A DNA stretch of 64,000 nucleotides from Marsupella aquatica. Taxonomy: Eukaryota > Marchantiophyta. Location: contig OZ316892.1 in assembly GCA_973895155.1 (NCBI GenBank), positions 23,870,001 through 23,934,000 on the forward strand, written 5' to 3'. A program made the translations under genes and the position numbers. The notes under the pieces were generated by a model. The model did not search any database and was not told the DNA's origin. It worked only from the letters and a program-made list of their open reading frames with translations. Of the stretch, positions 56,289-64,000 are shown piece after piece; positions within the stretch are counted from its first letter, which is position 1; the number at the start of each line of letters is the position of its first letter.

Positions 56289-56852
56289 ATGGCCTGGGTT
56301 TTTACAACTCTACTACACATGATTTGCAATGTCATGTTTCAGATCTATGCATTCATTAGGTTCATTGCAGGGCATTTTCCCAGTCTTGCTGTACTGAAAG
56401 ACGTCCAGAACCCAGTACCTAAGCCTGCTCTGCATTCTGGCAATCAATCTGGTGTCAAGCTATATGCAACCCTGGATGAGGTAGAGGGCCCAGGTGAAGG
56501 GGAGGGGATTCGGTGTACTAAGCTTACCCACCTCCTCCCTCCTCTGCCAAATGATGTCGTCCTCACCCATATTTGGCCAAGATTGTCATTTCCCTGCCAG
56601 GCTGAGGACATCATGTCTATTAGATGCGTTAATACAGGTTGGAGACATGTGGTTGACTCATCAGATTATTGGAGGGCATTAGGGCCTATACTATCAGGAC
56701 CTGGTCCTCGTCCTAAATGGTGGCTTGCAGGATGGAGTTTAGATGTGATGTTAGAATTAGGAGTTGGGTACCTTAGGCAGGATCACCATGTCATTCAACA
56801 AATCTTATACATCACCAGTGATGAATGGACTGAAAACTTTGTGTCTATTTAG
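56289..56852 (+). CDS. F-box-like protein with IWPRL core
   Basis: The core is LPPLPNDVVLTHIWPRL followed by IRCVNTGWRHVVDSSDYWRA, an F-box pattern closely like the three copies at 8.2-9.9 kb (LPDDIVEIYIWP, VSKKWCHIV). After it come a Trp-rich stretch (PRPKWWLAGWSLD) and a short C-terminus without recognisable repeats. The first 60 residues are hydrophobic and contain TTGCAG at 56365-56370, a possible acceptor, so the true exon may begin there. If made, it would be expected to bind SKP1 in an SCF ubiquitin ligase. Confidence 0.5.
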   Translation: MAWVFTTLLHMICNVMFQIYAFIRFIAGHFPSLAVLKDVQNPVPKPALHSGNQSGVKLYATLDEVEGPGEGEGIRCTKLTHLLPPLPNDVVLTHIWPRLSFPCQAEDIMSIRCVNTGWRHVVDSSDYWRALGPILSGPGPRPKWWLAGWSLDVMLELGVGYLRQDHHVIQQILYITSDEWTENFVSI

Positions 56853-57149
56853 GGTAGAGGTTTAGTTCACTTTCTCATTTATTACTGTAACATGCACTTT
56901 CTCTATTACGGATGCACTTATTATATTGCATGTTCATTTTGAACACAATAATTATTTGAAGTTGGGTTTGTATTTGTGACAATCATGCACTGCACTACCT
57001 TGTCAATTGTGTTTGTTAATCCAAGTTGCTTTTGAAGGCCCAAATGTAACCGCCCCTTGCCTGTCTATGTCACAATATATATGCCAAGCAGCATGTTCAT
57101 GGACATCATTAGCCCATTAGCATCCCACTGAGCATGGTTGGTTTTGTAC

Positions 57150-58172
57150 ATGATGCATTGTAGGATGCCAAAACCTCAACATAATTGCATGAGTCGCATG
57201 ACTGGAATCCAGACGTTGGATTCCATATTTGCTCGTGGGCAAGACTTGCCATATGGGGCACAGATTCACACACACGTGCGAACTCGATTGACTCACATCC
57301 TCCCTGTGCTAGGGTGTTTCACTTATTTGGGTTGTGGACAGAAGGTGCGTAACTCAAGTAAATTGTGCAAACAATCTACAGCTCCATCCCATTCTTTAGA
57401 CCTACATGGTGGGCAGTACCCTTCAAGTCACAATGGTCCATGTGACAACCGAAACACAGCAACTTGGTTCTGGCGGTTTCGGGTGGTCATTACAGACGAT
57501 GTACAGGCCGTGGAGTGTGCAGTGTGGGATGTGGGCAGTGACATCCTAAGGGTTGGACCCTCTTCATATGATGCGGCTGAGTTCAGCGTACTACCCTTTT
57601 TGCAGCAGCGTGACATTCTTCGCTCACGCATGCAGAACCTTGTTGGCATATACTTCATTTTTGAGATAATATTTCAGCAATCAGAAGGGCAGGAGGGTGA
57701 TCCAGCTTGGTTCATTATTGGCATGACTGTAACAAATGCATGTTCATTTCAGGCCACACCCTCTCGAGGTCAGCTTGTCACTACAGGTTATGTATCAAAT
57801 TCAACACCAACATACTCCCCTGAGCATGAAATCCGGTATGTTGGGAAGGGTGTTTTTGCTTCTTCATACGAGGAGTATGGGGGTCCAGACTCACACAATA
57901 TCATCAGGCCAATCCCTGTCACGACCTCTGATTTGCAGTGTGAGAGTGATGATGTACATGGTTTGGGTCAATCTTTGCATCGGCTTGACATTGGAGATGG
58001 TCAAACTCCAAAGAGTGATATAGATGACTGCAGTCACCATAACCTACGCTTAGCATACCTGAGTCATTTACACAGCTTGATTGAAAAGTGTGAGGACGAG
58101 CTTGCAGCAAAGGAGGCAGAAGTTAGGCGGTCAAAAGAGTATTTGGATGAATTGCGTTCTCGATCAATATAG
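57150..58172 (+). CDS. RPA1 C-terminal-like OB-fold protein
   Basis: First ATG of the open frame is at 57150 (MMHCRMPK); stop TAG 58170-58172; about 340 residues. Residues 54-98 have C-TYLG-C...C...C spacing like the zinc ribbon of replication protein A large subunit, followed by WFWRFRVVITDDVQAVECAVWD, an OB-strand pattern (Y.....V.D.TG....VFD in RPA). The C-terminus is a short coiled coil (ELAAKEAEVRRSKEYLDELR). RPA-like proteins bind single-stranded DNA; related copies are carried by Helitrons and other plant mobile elements. No helicase is nearby. The call rests on motif layout only. Confidence 0.4.
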   Translation: MMHCRMPKPQHNCMSRMTGIQTLDSIFARGQDLPYGAQIHTHVRTRLTHILPVLGCFTYLGCGQKVRNSSKLCKQSTAPSHSLDLHGGQYPSSHNGPCDNRNTATWFWRFRVVITDDVQAVECAVWDVGSDILRVGPSSYDAAEFSVLPFLQQRDILRSRMQNLVGIYFIFEIIFQQSEGQEGDPAWFIIGMTVTNACSFQATPSRGQLVTTGYVSNSTPTYSPEHEIRYVGKGVFASSYEEYGGPDSHNIIRPIPVTTSDLQCESDDVHGLGQSLHRLDIGDGQTPKSDIDDCSHHNLRLAYLSHLHSLIEKCEDELAAKEAEVRRSKEYLDELRSRSI

Positions 58173-59007
58173 CATGGTTAAAGATATGTAATTTTTTTGA
58201 TGTTTGGCCACAACCGGGGCCACAACCAAGGTCACAACTCTGGTTTATTAACCAGTACATAGTCCCCCTGGGCCCCCAGCCTTTGTAAACTAAAGAGGTA
58301 TACGTGCGTACACCCCCCTCCCTAGTACCCCTTGTTATTTTTGGAAGCCTATAAAAATTTCTCTTGTTATTCTTAAAAACTTAATTTTGGAGAATAAATC
58401 TGCCCCTTTGAGATATTATAATTTCACATTTTACACCATTTATGAAAGCCTTGAAAAGTTATAAATTCATCATGTGCAAACGGTTCTAAAACTGATGGGA
58501 GTGTTTTGGAAGGGTTTTGGGTACATACATTTTTGTGTTCGTGACCCTTTAACCCCAAACTTCAACTTTGGGGCATTTTTGAACCACATGGCAGGGTAGT
58601 CAGGGTTCAAAAGCTCCAAAGTCCTAAACTACTCTGAATCATAGATGTTGCAAGCATAATTATATGTCATATACACATGTTCCAATAAAGGGTGACCACA
58701 AGGACCAATCCTATTGTGACGCGTGTCACATCCATATTACATCACCTCTTGAAGCATATTAACTTGGGTGACATTTATATAAGCCTATATTAGTTAGAAA
58801 GGGTTCTTTGAATAAAACCATCCCTTGATATTTCTAAGCCAATTATAAAAATTAATCTCAAATCAGATTTTTTGCACCCTTCATCCGTTCGCACGTCCAG
58901 CCCATTATTAATAATGCTGGGGGCCCAGGGCATAGTCCATACCTTATTGATTTAAATGATTCCCTGTTTAATGTTGTGTATGACCAAATCACATCATACA
59001 AACTGTC
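58173..59007. other. Non-coding stretch with a repeat end
   Basis: GTTCGCACGTCC (58889) to GGGGGCCCAGGGC (58933) resembles the repeat ends at 34202-34241 and 34784-34823. 58315-58385 resembles 18650-18735. No gene. Confidence 0.5.
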
Positions 59008-61964
59008 CTATAGTTCCCTACTTTGTTGTGTCTGCTCATACCATTGAGAAAAAGACAGTTTGGGTGCAGGTCTGGTATCCCAAATTATCCATTCAGCCTC
59101 AATCTTGTCCCGCTCCATTGTGTGAATGGAACACACCCTCAAAAAGTCAGCAAACTTGTTCATGCGGACTTGTGCTCTTTGGTTTGGGACAACACATCCT
59201 CGACGATTATGTCCTGGTTTGCCACAAATACCACATTTTTGGTGTTGTTTGGCTGCAATGCGCTCGGAAGCAATGACGCGCTCAAACCTATATTCAAAAT
59301 TTCCATAGTTAGGAAGGGATGCCTGATTTTTGAAGATGGAATTCATTTGCTTAAATTTGAACAAGAATTACCTGGATTTCATTCGCTTCATTGATGCATA
59401 CGCCTTCTTCTTAGATGCAACAACAAGAGGCTGAAGAGACTTTGCATCTTGCTGTAATCCATCTAATGAAATTGGGGGAAGACACAGTATAAGCCAGTAC
59501 CTGCAGGCCAATTATAAATGTCAATGGAATGAATGCATCTCACATTGACAATGCAATTGAAATGAAGTGTAAACAAGGTGCAACTATCATGAACCCTACT
59601 AACCTGTGATTTAGCTTTCCAAATGTTGTCAATGTATAATTTCTCATCCAATCCACGATTGCGACAAAACTTCACTGCATGAACACATGGAAACCCCATC
59701 TCAACCCAATCCCTGCATTCACATTGTCTAGATTCCACATCTAGGGCCCATTGTCCTTGGGAATCACACATCAATGCTGTTGTGGCTGATGATGGACGCT
59801 CATCCACCCCCCCGGCTTTTGTGTACAATGTATTCAACATCCATGTTGCATGTTGAGTCAAGCTATTCTCACCTGCAGGCCAAGCTACAATGCACATATG
59901 CACTGTCTATAAATAAAAACTTGGATGCACACAACAATGAAATCATGCAAGAAGAAATTGTAAGTATTCAGGACCTGAATAACTTACTCGAGGCATCAAG
60001 TGCTCTGCTGTAATGCTTGATCATTGTGTAGTCCCACAGTTCCTTGCATATTAGCAATGCAGGCAATTTGCGAATAGGCTTAATGACTCCATTCAGGATC
60101 TCCACTACGTTTGACGTAGTATGACCCCACCTACATACCGAACATGTAAAACCATCAAAAACCCAAACCAGCAAGTGGATAAGGCTTACTAGCTCATGAC
60201 AGTAAAAAAGAAGCTGGAAAATGTCAGTTGGGTTTCACCTTGGTACTGGAAAGGCATGTCGTGAGTACAACTTTGGATCAATGCCTCGAATATATCTGAT
60301 CCCAGCTTCTTGACGATCATTCAGTGGCGTATACTCGTCCAACATGCGATCAAATTCGGATTTGCGAACCTCACGGGCCAACTGACCAGTCAAAAGACTT
60401 ATGAGTGATCTGAACTATTAAACTGAGTCATAAAAAGTGAATTAAGTGGGTGCAGAAGGTCACATTGTATGAAATTTATAAATGAGATCAAATACCTTAA
60501 GAAACCAGTCACCAAGTGCTTTGTCTGAGTTTGTTATGACATTTGCCCTAATATGTCGTGTGCAAAATGAGTGATGAATGTCACCCCAGATGGTCTGAAC
60601 TGCTGGAATCAAGCCTTTATCACGATTTGAGACAATAACAGTCTGTCTATCCATCCTCATTCTACGATAGGCTCGATCAAGATGAGCCATGAACCAAATC
60701 CAATTTTCCTTGTTCTCGACTCCAACAACAGCCCATGCTAGTAGTAGAATGTGGTTGTTACAATCAAAAGTTGTAGCTAGCAATATAATCATGGGAAATT
60801 CGCCTCCTATAGGGAAGACAAACATATAAATTATTGATGCAGGGAGTCAAATATATTCCAATTGAATCTTATTGTCTGAAAGATGAAAAAACTCTCTCTC
60901 ACTAGCATTACCTGTGTGTGTAGCATCCATCCCAACAAAAGGGCGAACATGGATGAAGGCATTTTGTGAAGATGCTGGTGCCATGAAAATTCTGCGAAAT
61001 CGATTGTCAATTTCATATGTTTCATAGAATATGTGTGATCCAGGGTCTGTATGTTTCACTTTAGCCACATATGCTGGAATCAACTGGAAGGATGTGCCAT
61101 GATCACCACCTAGCTTTCGAATGACTTTCCGCCGTGCTCGTTGTGCAGTCCATACCGTAGTATCTGCAGAATGGTTGTCACGAATGTGCCCTCTCAAGTC
61201 CTTATTGGACGTGTTCGGGTTAACACGGATGTTGGACTGTACCTTTTCCTCCACCCATCGTCTTTTATGAGCACCATGTCTGAACTTGTGCGATGACTGT
61301 GAACAGGTGTGAATAAGGTAGCTTTTCTGTATGCAAACTCTGCCACTTTCTTTCATGTGCCTCACATAAAGTTCAGCTTTGCAGGAGTCCAAATCATTGA
61401 CATCAAACCCTCTACACTTACCCATGAATCTGGTCTTATTCCGAGAAAATCTGGTGAAGCTCCATCCTGCTTTGGCCTCATATTCATCCAATGCTTTGTT
61501 AAATTCATTCCAAGTAACATATTGTTGGCCTTTCAGCAATTTTGCTTCCAACTCGGATGGTTGATGATTGTTCACAAATCCTGCATGCCAATTTGCAGTG
61601 ATAGTTAAACTGGGGAAACCAAAATTGATTAAATCCTGAAAAATGAATGAACTGGGGGTACATAGTCTGTACCTGATTCCGCTGGATCTAACTCATAATT
61701 GAAGTCATCCTCAACAAGCTCACTAATATCAATAGGTGGATTCCTCTCAGGGTTATCTCTCAATTGTGTATGGCCTTCAGAGAATGCTTCAGAATTGAAG
61801 CTTCCTTCTGTACAGTCATTGCCATCAAATGTGGGCCGTGATTCTTCTTCAGCGTTGTTGCTAGAATACTCAGAATCAGTGGTGTGATAGGATTGACATT
61901 CCACCTCGTGATTGTGTGTATATGGCCAAGGTCCCGAACCAGAGTTATCTTGAGAACTGTCCAT
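59008..61964 (-). mobile_element. MuDR-like (MULE) transposase gene
   Basis: Minus-strand exons in order: 61964-61629, an acidic N-terminus; 61575-60912, the MuDR N-terminal DNA-binding part (YVTWNEFNKALDEYEAKAGW, SCKAELYVR, CSQSSHKFRHGAHKRRWV) and VGMDATHTG with the first catalytic Asp; an intron 60911-60807 (GTAATG..CTATAG); 60806-60460 with LLATTFDCNNHILLLAWAVV, ENWIWF, SNRDKGLIPAV and CTRHIRANV; a middle piece near 60174-59968; 59903-59600 with the SWIM finger CECRDWVEMGFPCVH; and 59364-59008 with a CCHC knuckle, KCGICGKPGHNRRGC. In MULEs the second acidic residue usually sits in SDR.KGL; here it reads SNRDKGL, so that Asp is Asn. It would cut and paste DNA between terminal inverted repeats; none was identified by eye. 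Few breaks are visible, so it may be a young copy. Confidence 0.85.
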
Positions 61965-62380
61965 GGTGTATGTGCGCTGCTTTTAGGTCAAGTACATTAT
62001 TCAGACTATTTACAATCACGGACAGCCTGTGCCTTTAGTATCAAGCTTTCAGTGCAAAACAGGTGCATCCTAAGCTTCATACATTTCGTGTGTAGCCTGA
62101 ATCCTCACAATCGCATGTTTTCACCAACAAAATAAACAAGTCTGCTGTTTAAGTCTATTCCTGATAATAAAAATGCGAAGCCCAGGAGTTGGACATGAAC
62201 AGTCAATCCATGCAAGACCCTGATTTAATTTACCCCTCCTGCTGCGCCCGAACTCCCTACCTCAGCACTCTGAGCAATGTGTGCTGTCGAGCACTGCTGA
62301 TAACATGGAATTCAGGAATACACATTTTGACTAAGGAATGTCGCATTGCAAAGCAGTCGTCCAGCTCAGGTTCGTAGCAC
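61965..62380. other. Upstream region of the MULE gene
   Basis: No gene seen. The element's terminal inverted repeat is expected in this direction but was not recognised. Confidence 0.35.
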
Positions 62381-62560
62381 ATCCAAGCATCCAAGCAGCG
62401 CAGCGCTGCACAGCGCAGCAAGCTCATTGTTTTGCAGCATAGCTTAGCCGGCCCCCGTTTTGCAGCGCAGCAAGCCATGTGGGGTTCACAGTGGAGGCCC
62501 CCGTTTCTGCAGTGCAGCGCAGCTAGGCCCTGTCCCCCATTTTGCAGCGCAGCCAACTCA
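62381..62560. repeat. GCAGCGCAG-rich low-complexity stretch
   Basis: TTTGCAGCGCAGC and similar words recur five or more times with (G/C)CCCCGTTT(C/T)GCAG or CCCCATTTTGCAG. The minus-strand Cys/Ala/Leu-rich frame over it is a by-product. Confidence 0.7.
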
Positions 62561-64000
62561 CATTCATTTGAGACTCACATTCAATCAAGAGTCACATTCA
62601 ATCGAGAGTCCTGCTATGCCAACGTGAGATCGATCCATTCAATCGAGAGCCATGCCATGCCAATCTGCTTCCCCTGCCATGCCAAGGTGCGAACCTGCCT
62701 TATTGCTTCTCATCCCAGAACGTGGGCAACCTCAGGAAGTATCGACAGCCAGGTCAAGGAAGGAAGGATGGAAAAACTACGCAGCCAACTAACCTTCCGT
62801 TAATGACAGACCTAGCCCACTTAAGTTCCGTTAATGAGAGACCGGAAATGCATATTGTGCTGTCAATGAAGGTCATCGTGACACTGTAATTTGTCTGTGT
62901 CCATCGGGGTCGTTCAAGCAAACGTGTGTGTCCATCCGAGCTTTCGGTTGGAGTTTTCCACCTTAAAAAATTTCTAAGTCATATAATAGGTTTGGTTTTC
63001 TTCTTTTTTCCACATAAAATTCCTGTCTTTTATTGAAGTACTCATGCTTGAAAGTACTTCAATTTTCAAGTATTGTCTTGCCTGAACCTTCCTTCAGATG
63101 AAGTAATAGTTTTGAGCGCTATTTGGGTGCTATGGTTTTAAAAGTTGTATTTTGTAAATAAATCACATGGGGACTTGAATAACTCTTTGATGCTATTTTT
63201 TCCAAAGGTTTATTTGGAAATAAATCACATCAGACTTGAGCATTTGTTTGGTGTTATTCTTGTGAAAGGTATTTTTAGATGTAAATGATATCACATCTGA
63301 TAATGTGAGCACTTACGTAGAGTATTTCAGGCAATTTACACACTGCCACTTACACATCGAAGCATGTGCAAAAAATATTACCATTAAAGCCGCATCAGCA
63401 AAAGTGACTTCACAATGCCACTTGCAAAATGTATTCTTTAGCTTAGTACACAAGGAATCAATTGCATTCACAAAAATGAGCATACTTAGAGCATGCACAT
63501 AATAACAAATGTAAGAAGAATTAAATGACCTTAAAAATCCATTGTTGGTGCAACAACCACAAAATTAGCTATCAATAATCATAGTGCAATTCATGTCTTT
63601 GTGTTTAATTTTCACTTTGCGTGTGACACTCTGTGGCCAGTCCAATCTGTAAAAATTATAAAGGCATTAAAGACTACAAATACATGGAAAACTAGTTGAC
63701 TGGACACACCTGATTGACTGATGTCCATAGCACTACGTACCATGTTGGAATTAAACAAGTAAAAAATGATCACACAGGTCATGAGGAAGGATTGCAGGGA
63801 CAAGGGCCCAGTGAAGTCCATTTGAAAAGTGAGGGACTCATCAGGGATATGTTTACCTAGAGTGTCCCCATCAGTCTTTTGCTGGTGTCTTGGAGGCAAT
63901 GGTTTCTTTCACTTAGTGACAAAATGGTTGCTTTTACTTAGTGACAAAATTTGGCTAGATTACACCTCTCTAAAATGTCTTGGCCATTTTGGGGAGACAT
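62561..64000. other. No clear gene; weak tandem repeats
   Basis: 62570-62650 repeats ATTCAATC(A/G)AGAG three to four times. At 63100-63300 a unit of roughly 70-80 bases with AATAAATCACAT(G/C) and TTTGGTG(T/C)TATT recurs about three times, strongly diverged. The minus-strand frame at 63612-63899 has no recognised domain. Confidence 0.4.

Noticed and set aside
62257-62556. Cys/Ala/Leu-rich minus-strand ORF
   Set aside because: By-product of the GCAGCGCAG low-complexity repeat.

Overview
The window looks like plant nuclear DNA, probably from a seed-free land plant (moss, lycophyte, fern or relative). The plant call rests on a 14-exon nucleobase-ascorbate transporter gene with GT-AG introns, plant-type Ser/Thr receptor-like kinase domains, a MuDR-type transposase with a SWIM finger, Ty1-copia pieces with an initiator-Met primer site, and TTTAGGG-like motifs. 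The seed-free lineage is a guess from the mix of protein families. No rRNA, CRISPR array, organelle gene or convincing tRNA was seen. Most of the sequence is decayed mobile DNA; coordinates of broken genes are outer limits.

Region by region. 1-3.2 kb (-): broken DUF7869-type transposon gene. 3.2-4.1 kb: repeat complex. 4.4-4.8 kb (+): small Cys-rich ORF. 5.9-6.3 kb: 15-bp minisatellite. 7.2-8.2 kb: minisatellites carrying an 18-bp palindrome. 8.2-18.2 kb (+): an unusual cluster of three F-box-like genes, a long gene with a ParB-like domain, a methyltransferase-like domain and a coiled coil, a Ulp1 (C48) protease, and two FCP1/HAD-like domains; almost all are broken. The same palindrome recurs in introns and spacers of this cluster and never in its exons. 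19.2-20.3 kb (-): unknown transposon-like protein. 21.1-23.0 kb (+): gag-like coiled-coil ORFs. 23.6 and 29.3 kb: two MITE-like elements. 24.6-28.7 kb (-): broken zinc-finger transposase-like gene. 30.6-33.8 kb (-): possible gene with about nine serial copies of one short exon. 34.0-39.1 kb: rearranged Ty1-copia pieces, an LTR with primer-binding site and a solo LTR. 39.9-42.0 kb (-): tandem kinase-pseudokinase gene. 46.5-51.6 kb (-): intact NAT transporter. 53.0-53.8 kb: AT-rich inverted repeats and a dispersed repeat. 55.5-58.2 kb (+): Bles03/DUF1917-like, F-box-like and RPA-C-like ORFs. 59.0-62.0 kb (-): MuDR-like transposase gene. The remainder has no gene I can support.

How it fits together. 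The NAT gene is the only complete gene: its 14 exons sum to 1671 bases, stay in phase at all 13 junctions and encode 556 residues. The kinase gene may be functional apart from one one-base frameshift in an A run. The strongest candidate for something undescribed is the 3.3-18.2 kb stretch, where palindromic sites are scattered among genes for DNA-binding-like, modification-like, protease and phosphatase-like proteins, as expected of a large decayed mobile element. That reading is inference from motifs and layout.
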